Positions 1 through 6,915 of a stretch of 14,866 nt of DNA are shown here, in pieces (position 1 is the first letter of the stretch; each line of letters begins with the position of its first letter). Source of the stretch: Brevibacillus sp. (GTDB lineage: Bacteria; Bacillota; Bacilli; Brevibacillales; Brevibacillaceae); assembly GCA_029240815.1 (NCBI GenBank), contig JARDZO010000129.1:1-14866 (forward strand), in the 5' to 3' direction. Position numbers and translations under genes: made by a program. The notes below the pieces were generated by a model, which was given only the letters and a program-made list of their open reading frames with translations, was not told where the DNA came from and searched no databases.

Positions 1-128
1 ACGAAGTCATGGCTCATGCCGCCAATCCATACGGGGATGGGGAAGCATCCCGCCGGATTGTGGAAGCCATTTTGTATCATTTTGGCATGCGTACTGATCG
101 TCCAGAGCCGTTCCAATCAGGTCATTAA
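1..128 (+). CDS. mnaA: UDP-N-acetylglucosamine 2-epimerase, C-terminal end (5' part outside window)
   Basis: Only the last 41 codons are present, read in the frame starting at base 3 and ending with TAA at 126-128. The segment NPYGDGEASRRIVEAIL is typical of the C-terminus of non-hydrolysing UDP-GlcNAc 2-epimerases (WecB/MnaA family), where the Asn-Pro-Tyr-Gly-Asp-Gly loop lies near the nucleotide-sugar site. The enzyme interconverts UDP-GlcNAc and UDP-ManNAc in the cytoplasm; UDP-ManNAc feeds teichoic-acid linkage units and secondary wall polymers. An intrinsic terminator follows within 40 bases, so this is the last gene of its transcript. In Listeria the orthologue lies between upp and atpI. 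Assignment rests on a short but characteristic tail; the symbol could equally be wecB. Confidence 0.82.
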   Translation, partial: EVMAHAANPYGDGEASRRIVEAILYHFGMRTDRPEPFQSGH

Positions 129-162
129 TTACCCAGTCTCCATAAAATGCCGTCTTCGAGAT

Positions 163-200
163 CCCGCCCGGTTTATTGTCACAACCGGGCGGGTTTTCTT
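163..200 (+). terminator. Intrinsic terminator after the epimerase gene
   Basis: A perfect 11-bp GC-rich stem (CCCGCCCGGTT at 163-173 pairing with AACCGGGCGGG at 183-193) closes a 9-base loop and is followed directly by TTTTCTTT. It lies 35 bases after the epimerase stop codon and isolates that gene from the SLH-protein gene downstream. Confidence 0.93.
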
Positions 201-260
201 TCCATTTTGTAGCGGCTTACTATTTGGTATATTTTTCTAATAGAGAATATAGCGACAAGG

Positions 261-287
261 TGAAACTATCAACCACCTTGCAGCGTC
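261..287 (+). promoter_or_regulatory. ECF-sigma-type promoter of the SLH glycosidase gene
   Basis: TGAAAC at 261-266 and CGTC at 284-287 are separated by 17 bases. This matches the -35/-10 pattern of Bacillus extracytoplasmic-function sigma factors of the SigM/SigX/SigW group (TGAAAC, 16-17 bases, CGTC or CGTA). Transcription would begin near 294, giving a leader of about 63 bases before the ATG at 357. An inverted repeat, CAAGGTG at 256-262 and CACCTTG at 274-280, straddles the -35 box and could be an operator or chance. No comparably good sigma-A promoter was seen between the terminator and the gene. Confidence 0.68.
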
Positions 288-340
288 TTAATTTTAGTTG
301 AACACATACATACAAGAAGACACATAGAGATCGGAAAACG

Positions 341-348
341 GAGAGGAG
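341..348 (+). promoter_or_regulatory. Ribosome binding site of the SLH glycosidase gene
   Basis: GAGAGGAG lies 8 bases before ATG 357 and is the only strong Shine-Dalgarno match near the start, which fixes the start and preserves the signal peptide. Confidence 0.85.
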
Positions 349-356
349 TCACCAAC

Positions 357-3300
357 ATGAGAGCGCGGAAGGCAGTTACGCTGCTCACGGCTGCAACAGT
401 AGCCTGGGGAGCTTTTGTTCCGTTTGTGCCGCTTGCGACTAATGTCGCGCTGGCGAGAGCGGAAACGAGCACATTGCAAATGATGTGGCAGACCCCGATT
501 GGGGAGGGTACCACTTTACTCAAATACACAAAATCGTTTGCGAATCAATTGGTTACGGTCATGGTGACCAAGGTCGATCTGAGCAATCAGTATGTAGAAG
601 TGAAACCAGTCTACGGAACAAAAGGGAAGCTGACCGAAAGACAAACGGTCACGCAAATGGCACGTGAGACTGGAGCGATTGCGGCGATCAATGCCGACTT
701 CTTCAACATGTCCAAGCGCGGGGCTCCATTCGGGATCGTGATGAAAGATCAGGAGCTGGTCTCCTCGATGGGTCTCATTTCTTACTGGTACAGCCTGGGT
801 CTGACAGGAGACAAGACTGCCATCATCGAAAAATTCGGATTTGGCGGAAAGGTAACAGCTCAGAACGGGTCTACCTATTCTATCCAAGGAGTAAACAAGG
901 AAGAATACAATCCCAGCGATGGACGCAAAAGTCACCAGAATCAGCTGAACTTGTACACGCCTTCTTTTGGTAAGACAAGCCTTGGTGCTATTTCAGGCTA
1001 CAAGGATGTCGTAGAGGTATTGTTCGTCGACAACGTAGCAAAAGAAGTTCGTGTGAATCAACCAGGCGTATACATACCATACAACGGCTACGTCCTCTGG
1101 GGACATGGGGAAGCCGCCGCATACCTGAAGCAAAACTTCCCAGTCGGAGCTACAGCAGCGGTCGAATACCAGACGACTCCGCAAAATCTTAATTTGATGC
1201 AGGCAGTAGGCGGAAACGTTCTCTTGGTCAATCAGGGAAAAGCGCTCACTTCTTTCCAAGCAGACAAATCTATTACGTCTATCAACTCACGCACTGCCGC
1301 AGGGATTTCTCAGGATGGCAAAACGCTGTACATGGTGACGATTGATGCCAGCAAAGGGGTCTACCTCGATGAATTGGCGAAAATCATGGCAGAACTGGGT
1401 TCTTATCGTGCAGTGAACTTTGACGGAGGCGGTTCCACGACTCTGGCTACCCGTATGTTGGGGGAAACGCATGCGAATTTGTCCAACGTACCGAGCGGAG
1501 GCGCTGAGCGCAGAGTGCCTACTGGTTTGGCCGTGTACAATACGGCTCCTCCAGGAGATCTGAGAGGCTTTACCATCGATGTGCCTTCGGATGTGCTCAT
1601 TGGACAGACCGTATCGATGACTGCATCCAAAGGGTATGACACGCATTTTCAGCCGTTTGCAATCAATTCCTCCAATGTTCGCTGGGACGTCAGTGGCTCG
1701 GATGGTGGTACGGTTGATGGAACGCGCTTTACGCCAGCTCGTTCGGGGCAGATCACGTTGCAGGGACGCTTGGGCAATGTGACACAAAATAAAGAAATTC
1801 ACGTCGTTTCTGGCAGTGAAGTCCAGCAAATCGTCGTTTCTCCAAATCCAATCACGGTCGCTCCAGGCCAATCCCTGACACTTGATATCAAAATCAAGAC
1901 GAAGAAGGGTGCACTGGTGCAGGCGACACCGCTTAGCGTGCAGACCAGTGTAGATTCGTCCATAGCTACTGTGAACGACAAGCTGCAGCTGGTAGCGGGT
2001 GAACAACCAGGCAACGGGAAAGTCACTGTCACCTATGATGGTGTATCGACGACGATTCCATTTGCCGTCGGTCAATTCGAACAGCCTTGGCTGACCTTTG
2101 ATAACCAGGCTGGCATGTATCACGCAGCCAATCCAGCGAGCATCAGCTCTGCCGGTTCGTTTGGAGCGGTCAGTGATCAAGTCTTCCGTACGAAAAAAGC
2201 AGCGAAACTCGTTTACAACTTCTCAGGAGCTCCTGCAAGCAGCTTGAGAATCGCTTACGGTGTTCTTGGAGCCAAGCCGGTTGCGATTCCAGGCAAGCCG
2301 CTTGGTTTGGGACTGTGGGTCAATGGTGACAACAGCAGACACTGGCTGCGCGCAGAAGTCATCGATGCGAACGGCAAAACCGTGTATGTCGATCTGGCAA
2401 AAGAAATCGACTGGTCGGGCTGGAAGCAGGTCAAAGGCTACTTCCCGAGCAATGCCGCTTATCCGTTGCAGCTGAAGAGCATTTACGTCGTCGACCAGCC
2501 AAACGACGGCATCACACACGATCAAGGCACGTTGTACTTCGATGAAGCTTCTCTCCTGTTGCCAAACCAGACTGGTCAACCGAGTGATACAGCGGTCGTA
2601 CCGGAATTGCCAGGCAGCATGTCGCTGGGATCGGAGCTCGACTTGCAGCATTCCTTTGTGAATACCGCATCCTTCCTGGAAACAGCACTGATTGAGGTCG
2701 ATCCGATCGTGACACAGGCTCTTCCAGGCTACGTACCAGCGGACTACTCCTTCACAATCAAGCCAGGAGAGCTGAAGGCAGGTGCAGAAGATCGCATTTC
2801 GACCTCGCCAATCCAGTTGACTTTGGTACCGAAAAATTGGATCGCTGGAAAAGGAATTGGGCTCTTGTACGTGAATGAAACCAACAATACGCTCGATCCG
2901 CTGCTTGGTACGAGAAATGCACAGGGTCAATGGGTCTATGACGTCAACTCCTACGGCAAGTATGTTCCGTACTATCTGGATAACGCAGGTGCGTCGTTTA
3001 CCGATATCGCCAACCATCCAGCAAAAGCCGAAATCACGTATATGGCAGATAAAGGCTATGTGAAAGGTTTGACAGAAACCACATTTGGTCCGGAAGTGTC
3101 ATTGACACGGGCGCAGTTTGTCACGTTGATCGCCCGGACCTTTGACTGGCAGCTTCCCTCTACACCAAAGCTCGGCTTCAAAGACAAGGTGCCAGCTTAT
3201 GCGCAGGGAGCTGTGCAGGTCGCAGTATCCAAGGGATTGGTCAAAGGCTACGGGGACAACACGTTCCGTCCTGACCAGCCTGTGACACGTGCAGAAGCGG

Positions 3301-3512
3301 CTGTGATCCTCGACCGTCTCGTGAATAAAAAGGGAGCGTCCAAGACTGTTGGTGACAAAGGAACATGGCCTTCCTGGGCTTCCTCCTCCATCACCAACAT
3401 GGTGGGACTCGGTCTGATGGATCCGGTCAGCAACAAGTTCCAGCCTAGCAAGGCAACGACCCGTGCCGTTTGCGTCGTGGCGTTGTATCGCATTTTGCAG
3501 CAAACGAAATAA
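357..3512 (+). CDS. Secreted phosphodiester glycosidase (NAGPA-type) with Ig-like and SLH domains
   Basis: The 1051-residue product is an exported, wall-anchored multidomain protein. A signal peptide (residues 1-35: MRARK, hydrophobic core, likely cut after ALARA) leads into a phosphodiester glycosidase domain at about 66-396 (NAGPA/DUF2233 family) with hallmark INADFF at 111-116 and DGGGST at 356-361. Family members cleave GlcNAc-1-phosphodiester-type bonds, but the bacterial substrate is unknown. Two beta-rich, Ig-like segments follow (about 405-484 and 488-571), then a carbohydrate-binding-like beta-sandwich region (about 573-740), an unassigned stretch, and three SLH repeats at about 881-932, 940-993 and 999-1048. 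Only the middle repeat keeps the full TRAE signature; the others read TRAQ and TRAV. Start at ATG 357, 8 bases after GAGAGGAG. It is a single-gene unit between two terminators behind an ECF-type promoter. The glycosidase fold is solid; acting on wall glycopolymers is inference. Confidence 0.87.
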   Translation: MRARKAVTLLTAATVAWGAFVPFVPLATNVALARAETSTLQMMWQTPIGEGTTLLKYTKSFANQLVTVMVTKVDLSNQYVEVKPVYGTKGKLTERQTVTQMARETGAIAAINADFFNMSKRGAPFGIVMKDQELVSSMGLISYWYSLGLTGDKTAIIEKFGFGGKVTAQNGSTYSIQGVNKEEYNPSDGRKSHQNQLNLYTPSFGKTSLGAISGYKDVVEVLFVDNVAKEVRVNQPGVYIPYNGYVLWGHGEAAAYLKQNFPVGATAAVEYQTTPQNLNLMQAVGGNVLLVNQGKALTSFQADKSITSINSRTAAGISQDGKTLYMVTIDASKGVYLDELAKIMAELGSYRAVNFDGGGSTTLATRMLGETHANLSNVPSGGAERRVPTGLAVYNTAPPGDLRGFTIDVPSDVLIGQTVSMTASKGYDTHFQPFAINSSNVRWDVSGSDGGTVDGTRFTPARSGQITLQGRLGNVTQNKEIHVVSGSEVQQIVVSPNPITVAPGQSLTLDIKIKTKKGALVQATPLSVQTSVDSSIATVNDKLQLVAGEQPGNGKVTVTYDGVSTTIPFAVGQFEQPWLTFDNQAGMYHAANPASISSAGSFGAVSDQVFRTKKAAKLVYNFSGAPASSLRIAYGVLGAKPVAIPGKPLGLGLWVNGDNSRHWLRAEVIDANGKTVYVDLAKEIDWSGWKQVKGYFPSNAAYPLQLKSIYVVDQPNDGITHDQGTLYFDEASLLLPNQTGQPSDTAVVPELPGSMSLGSELDLQHSFVNTASFLETALIEVDPIVTQALPGYVPADYSFTIKPGELKAGAEDRISTSPIQLTLVPKNWIAGKGIGLLYVNETNNTLDPLLGTRNAQGQWVYDVNSYGKYVPYYLDNAGASFTDIANHPAKAEITYMADKGYVKGLTETTFGPEVSLTRAQFVTLIARTFDWQLPSTPKLGFKDKVPAYAQGAVQVAVSKGLVKGYGDNTFRPDQPVTRAEAAVILDRLVNKKGASKTVGDKGTWPSWASSSITNMVGLGLMDPVSNKFQPSKATTRAVCVVALYRILQQTK

Positions 3513-3525
3513 GCAGCAAATAACA

Positions 3526-3571
3526 AAAAAAGGACCTAGTTTCTCCATATGGAGGGACAAGGTCCTTTTTT
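3526..3571. terminator. Bidirectional terminator between converging genes
   Basis: AAAAAAGGACCT at 3526-3537 pairs with AGGTCCTTTTTT at 3560-3571, so each strand ends in a run of T after the stem. Inside it, GT at 3539-3540 pairs with AC at 3557-3558, two T-G wobble pairs follow, and the palindrome CTCCATATGGAG at 3543-3554 closes the top, giving one long hairpin. It starts 13 bases after the SLH gene stop and ends 4 bases before the amidohydrolase stop on the other strand, so it can end both transcripts. Confidence 0.93.
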
Positions 3572-3575
3572 GCAG

Positions 3576-5189
3576 CTACCCGGTATAGACAATCTTTCCA
3601 TCCACGATGGTAAGCTTCACTCTGGTATCCAGAATATCATCGGGTGCAACAGCAAACAGATTGCGGTCCAGTACCACAATATCAGCCAGCTTGCCGGCTT
3701 CAAGCGTGCCCAGCTCATGCTCGCGGAATGTGCCATAAGCAGGCGTGACGGTGTAAGCCTTTAGGGCATTGGCCAGCGAGATCGCTTCGTTGGGATTCCA
3801 ATGGTTCTCTTCGCTGTTATCGATACGGCTGACAGCGCGATAAATCTCCGGCATCGGGTTTAAGCCGACAATGGGGAAATCGCTGCCAAAGGCGAGCTTT
3901 GCCCCCGCCGACTCCAGGGATTTGATGGCCCATGCATAGGTCCCGCGCTCTTCGCCGATGCAGGAGACATAGGTTTGGCGATCTGCTGCATGCATATGCT
4001 CCGGTTGCATGGAAGCAATCACCCCCAACTGGTGAAAACGGGCGATGTCATCGGGATGGATCACCTCGATGTGCTCGATCGCATGGCGGGAATCCCGCTT
4101 GCCGTTCGCGGCTTGCGCTTCTTCAAATGCATCCAGTGCCAGGCGAATTGCGCCATCACCGATTGCATGGAAGCGGATGCTGAACCCTTCTCGGTCTGCG
4201 TCCACTACCCACTTTTTGAGTACATCCGGCGGGAAAGCCGTTTCCCCGCGGGTCTCAGGCCGGTCTGTGTACGGTTCCAGCATATAAGCGGTATAGCCGG
4301 TTACGACGCCATCGACAAATTGCTTTAACGCAGCTACCTGGAGCATGCTTGAACAGTATGTGTCGCGCAGGTTTTTGGCCCGCTCAAGATCCCCATTGAG
4401 TCCGGGAAGCAGATGGATGCGCGACGTCAAACTGCCGTTATCCTCAAACTCTTTAAACAGCTCAAAATCCTCCAGGTTCGCATTTGCTTCCGTAGCGTAC
4501 AAATCGTTTATCGAAGTGACGCCCAGCTTCGCGGCGTGAGCGAGGAAGTTTTTTAGCATGAGCGCTTTTTTCTCTTTGGAAAAAGAATACGCGGCTTCCG
4601 TCAGCAAACCGATAGCTGTCTCAAAGAGAATACCGGTCAACTCTCCGTTTTCATCCTTATCGATCAGACCAAATGGGGGATTTACCGTCGTGCTGTCCAC
4701 ATTCATCAGCGCAAGCGCCTTGCTGTTTACCCAGGCGTAGTGCCCTTCGTTGTGAAAGAGCAGCGCAGGTCGGTCGGGCAGTATTTTGTCTAGAGAAGCG
4801 CGGTGCGGCAGACGTTTGCTGTGCCAGAAGCCGGCATCCCAGCTATAGCCGATGATCCACGGCTCGTCAGGTCTAGACTCAGCGTATTGGCGGACCAGCT
4901 CCACCGCCTCTTCCTCAGAACGGGCATCATGCAGGCCTACGCTGTCCAATGAAACGGAGCCCATCATGATATGAAGGTGGAAGTCGTGAAACCCTGGCAT
5001 GATGAGCTGGTCGGCAAAGTGGTGGCGTGCAGTCTGTGGTCCGATCCACGGTTCAATCTCTTCCGCGGTGCCGATCGCAGCGATGCGGTTCTGACAAATC
5101 GCAATGGATAATGCGGCAGGCTCGTCGGTTAGTCCGGTAAATACGGCATTTCCAGACAAAACGACATCTGCTTTTTGATCAACCGTCAT
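3576..5189 (-). CDS. YtcJ-like metal-dependent amidohydrolase
   Basis: A 537-residue protein of the amidohydrolase superfamily, Amidohydro_3/YtcJ branch. Visible motifs are the first metal-binding pair (FHDFHLH, H71 and H73), FHAIGDGA with H341, EHIEV with H373, and GSDFP with the catalytic Asp at 437. These sit in the usual order on a TIM-barrel, and the N- and C-terminal parts form the small beta-sandwich (VDGKIVYTG at the end). It should be cytoplasmic, as no signal peptide is seen. YtcJ relatives hydrolyse N-acyl, amide or cyclic C-N bonds, but most have no known substrate. Start chosen at ATG 5189, 8 bases after AAGGAG (5198-5203); an in-frame TTG at 5216 would add 9 residues without a site. 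It lies 36 bases downstream of the permease gene, so the two are surely one transcript. The imported compound is a plausible substrate. Confidence 0.88.
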   Translation of the reverse strand: MTVDQKADVVLSGNAVFTGLTDEPAALSIAICQNRIAAIGTAEEIEPWIGPQTARHHFADQLIMPGFHDFHLHIMMGSVSLDSVGLHDARSEEEAVELVRQYAESRPDEPWIIGYSWDAGFWHSKRLPHRASLDKILPDRPALLFHNEGHYAWVNSKALALMNVDSTTVNPPFGLIDKDENGELTGILFETAIGLLTEAAYSFSKEKKALMLKNFLAHAAKLGVTSINDLYATEANANLEDFELFKEFEDNGSLTSRIHLLPGLNGDLERAKNLRDTYCSSMLQVAALKQFVDGVVTGYTAYMLEPYTDRPETRGETAFPPDVLKKWVVDADREGFSIRFHAIGDGAIRLALDAFEEAQAANGKRDSRHAIEHIEVIHPDDIARFHQLGVIASMQPEHMHAADRQTYVSCIGEERGTYAWAIKSLESAGAKLAFGSDFPIVGLNPMPEIYRAVSRIDNSEENHWNPNEAISLANALKAYTVTPAYGTFREHELGTLEAGKLADIVVLDRNLFAVAPDDILDTRVKLTIVDGKIVYTG

Positions 5190-5225
5190 GATAATCACTC
5201 CTTCTTTCTTCCGCAAGGTATTCGC

Positions 5226-6581
5226 TCAGACGCTTTCTCCTCGTTCAATCGCATCAAAATTCAGCTCGGGTGGACGTTTGGTGAACATCTTGGTGAGATA
5301 CATCAGATAAAGAAGCCCGCACAGCACCCATATGCCCCCAAGCATCAGAGAATGTTTATCGAGACTGGACCAGAGCCAAAGCGTAAAGGCGGCTCCAATA
5401 AGCGGAAGGATGAGGTAACGTATCGTATCCATCGGGGAACGGCGGCGAATGCGGACGTAATAATGGCCGATAACCGACAGATTGACAAAGGTAAAGGCGA
5501 CGAGTGCCCCAAAGTTGATAAAAGAGGTGGCGGTCACGAGGTCGATGAACAAGGCGCTGAGCGAAAGTACCCCCACCAGCAAAACGTTAAACACCGGCGT
5601 ATTGAACCGGGGATGTATGGAGCCAAACAGCTTCTGGGGCAAAACGGAATCGCGCCCCATCGCATATAGCAAACGTGTCACACTGCCGTGGGAAGCCAAT
5701 CCGGATGCCAGGCAACCAACTAGCGACGCTGCCGTAAAGAGCGAGGTCAACAGTGTCCCGCCCAAATATTCGATGATTTCATAGGAAGCGGTATCGGCAT
5801 TTTTAAACGAGGCATAGTCGGGATAAATCATGTGACCGATATAGGCGATAAAAATAAACAGCGCCCCACCCAGCAGCGTAACCAGCATGATCGCTCTCGG
5901 GATGGTTTTACCCGGATTTTTCGTTTCTTCCGACAACGTGGAAACAGCGTCAAAGCCGAGAAATGATAAGCATAAAAGCGAGGCGCCCGCCATGATGGAG
6001 GAAAGCGGTACATCGGGATTGAAAAACGGCTTAATCGACGCCAATGTTCCCGTTCCCATACCGCTCATGATGCCCTTGATCGATAGCGCTACAAAAATGA
6101 TGAGGACGAGGAATTGATAGATGACAAAAACCGTATTGATATTAGTCGCCAGCTTGATCCCCAGAATGTTGATCACCGTGGTAACCACGATAAAGCCGAT
6201 GACCCAGACCGAGTAAGGAACGCTGGGAAAATAGATCGATAAATAAAGAGAGCCGACAAGATAGTTAATCATGGGTAAAAAGAGATAATCCATCAGAATC
6301 GCCCAGCCAACAAGAAACCCGATGTGGGAATTCAACGATTTCTGCGTATACGTGTAGGCAGAACCGGACATCGGGTAAACCTTTACCATTTTGCCGTAGC
6401 TGTACGCCGTAAAAACCATGGCAACCAGAGCCAGGATGTAAGCAGCGGGAAGCATCCCCCGAGAAACTTGGGTAGCTACCCCGTACGTGGTGAAAACAGT
6501 CAGGGGAGCCATGTACGCTAGGCCAAAAAAGATGACATGAAAAAGGGAAAGAGAGCGTTTGAGCGATGTGGATTGTGTCAA
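5226..6581 (-). CDS. APC-superfamily permease, putrescine-importer (PuuP/PlaP) like
   Basis: A 451-residue integral membrane protein with about 12 hydrophobic segments. The first segment carries the APC-family pattern GLAYMAPLTVFTTYG. Later segments GSAYTYTQKS, DYLFLPMINYLV, SFLGFDAVSTLSEET, ASGLASHGSVTRLLYAMGRD and LVTATSFINFGALVAFTF recall the E. coli proton-driven putrescine importers PuuP and PlaP from memory. It probably imports a polyamine, amine or amino acid. Start is set at TTG 6581 because CCTCC at 6590-6594 (GGAGG on the coding strand) sits 8 bases upstream. An in-frame ATG at 6596 and another at 6719 lack ribosome sites, and the latter is upstream of the predicted transcription start. 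It is the first gene of a two-gene unit with the amidohydrolase, behind a sigma-54-type promoter. Family is secure; the exact substrate is not. Confidence 0.87.
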   Translation of the reverse strand: MTQSTSLKRSLSLFHVIFFGLAYMAPLTVFTTYGVATQVSRGMLPAAYILALVAMVFTAYSYGKMVKVYPMSGSAYTYTQKSLNSHIGFLVGWAILMDYLFLPMINYLVGSLYLSIYFPSVPYSVWVIGFIVVTTVINILGIKLATNINTVFVIYQFLVLIIFVALSIKGIMSGMGTGTLASIKPFFNPDVPLSSIMAGASLLCLSFLGFDAVSTLSEETKNPGKTIPRAIMLVTLLGGALFIFIAYIGHMIYPDYASFKNADTASYEIIEYLGGTLLTSLFTAASLVGCLASGLASHGSVTRLLYAMGRDSVLPQKLFGSIHPRFNTPVFNVLLVGVLSLSALFIDLVTATSFINFGALVAFTFVNLSVIGHYYVRIRRRSPMDTIRYLILPLIGAAFTLWLWSSLDKHSLMLGGIWVLCGLLYLMYLTKMFTKRPPELNFDAIERGESV

Positions 6582-6589
6582 TGTCTCAA

Positions 6590-6594
6590 CCTCC
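6590..6594 (-). promoter_or_regulatory. Ribosome binding site deciding the permease TTG start
   Basis: GGAGG on the minus strand lies 8 bases before TTG at 6581-6579. The same bases overlap the upstream in-frame ATG (6596-6594), which therefore cannot use this site. This supports initiation at TTG and a product starting MTQSTSLKRSLS. Confidence 0.75.
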
Positions 6595-6627
6595 ATTTTG
6601 TTTGCATCAATTGTGATTCGATGAATT

Positions 6628-6643
6628 TGCAAGAATTGTGCCG
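6628..6643 (-). promoter_or_regulatory. Sigma-54 (-24/-12) promoter of the permease-amidohydrolase unit
   Basis: Read on the minus strand, CGGCAC-AATTC-TTGCA matches the sigma-54 consensus TGGCAC-N5-TTGCW at all positions but the first, with the required spacing between the -24 GG (6642-6641) and the -12 GC (6630-6629). Transcription would start near 6617, giving a leader of about 36 bases with the ribosome site in it. A sigma-54 promoter needs an enhancer-binding activator; no such gene is in the window. Confidence 0.7.
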
Positions 6644-6846
6644 AGGTTGTATTTTGCTGAATTATCAGAAAATATTTACAGAATGTTCTCGATAATGAGT
6701 ATTTGGAGTGAACTGGCAAGGAGATGGTGATGATTAGATTAGGTATTTTCTCTCATTCTCACTAACAATAACTTATTCCTGAATCTGATAATCTCATAGG
6801 AAAATGTGAATGGGTGCTTTTCATTGCCAAACGGAGGAAAAAGGCT
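6644..6846. other. Divergent intergenic region between the permease and biotin promoters
   Basis: With the leaders on each side, the gap between the permease and bioA starts is 334 bases. This AT-rich central part carries no convincing gene; a short open frame on the minus strand overlaps the bioA start and has no coding signal. It would be expected to hold the upstream activating site for a sigma-54 activator. Only weak repeats are visible: ATTATCAG at 6661-6668 against CTGATAAT at 6785-6792, a GATAAT core again at 6691-6696, and TTCCT/AGGAA ends at 6776-6780 and 6798-6802. None is strong enough to name as a binding site. Confidence 0.5.
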
Positions 6847-6875
6847 TTGCGAAAATTAGTAAACCAAATTAGAAT
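6847..6875 (+). promoter_or_regulatory. Sigma-A promoter of the biotin operon
   Basis: TTGCGA (6847-6852, 4 of 6 to TTGACA) and TAGAAT (6870-6875, 5 of 6 to TATAAT) are 17 bases apart. The start point would be near 6882. The -10 box lies between the two halves of the BirA-type operator, which is the usual arrangement for repression by BirA. Confidence 0.7.
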
Positions 6876-6888
6876 ATTAGTTAACAAA
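6856..6888 (+). promoter_or_regulatory. BirA (biotin repressor) operator
   Basis: TTAGTAAAC at 6856-6864 and GTTAACAAA at 6880-6888 are inverted half-sites with a 15-base spacer, the geometry of Firmicute BirA operators ahead of bio genes. BirA bound to biotinyl-AMP would cover the -10 box and start point, and so shut the operon when biotin is plentiful. A third half-site, GTTAACTAA at 6894-6902, lies just downstream and forms a perfect 9-bp inverted repeat with TTAGTTAAC at 6877-6885. Confidence 0.8.
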
Positions 6889-6900
6889 TAAATGTTAACT

Positions 6901-6911
6901 AAGGATGTGAT
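6901..6911 (+). promoter_or_regulatory. Ribosome binding site deciding the bioA TTG start
   Basis: AAGGATGTGAT matches the anti-Shine-Dalgarno complement AAGGAGGTGAT at 10 of 11 positions. The core ends 8 bases before TTG 6916. The in-frame ATG at 6892 lies upstream of this site, within the third operator half-site region and only about 10 bases after the predicted start of transcription, so it is unlikely to be used. Confidence 0.75.
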
Positions 6912-6915
6912 TTGG

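Noticed and set aside
1287..2180. A 297-codon open frame on the minus strand inside the SLH glycosidase gene
   Set aside because: It lies opposite a gene with clear domains, has no ribosome site or recognisable motif, and its composition looks like the antisense of coding DNA.
2223..3017. A 264-codon open frame on the minus strand inside the SLH glycosidase gene
   Set aside because: Same reasons: antisense shadow of a well-supported gene, no motif, no start signal.
6582..6719. A 46-residue N-terminal extension of the permease from ATG 6719
   Set aside because: The extension contains the sigma-54 promoter, lacks hydrophobic or family-like sequence, and has no ribosome site.
6776..6802. TTCCT...AGGAA as an activator binding site for the sigma-54 promoter
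   Set aside because: Only 5 bases pair at the ends and the interior shows no symmetry; this is expected by chance in AT-rich DNA.
6892..6915. ATG 6892 as the bioA start
   Set aside because: It precedes the near-perfect ribosome site at 6901-6911, overlaps the operator region and would leave a leader of only about 10 bases.
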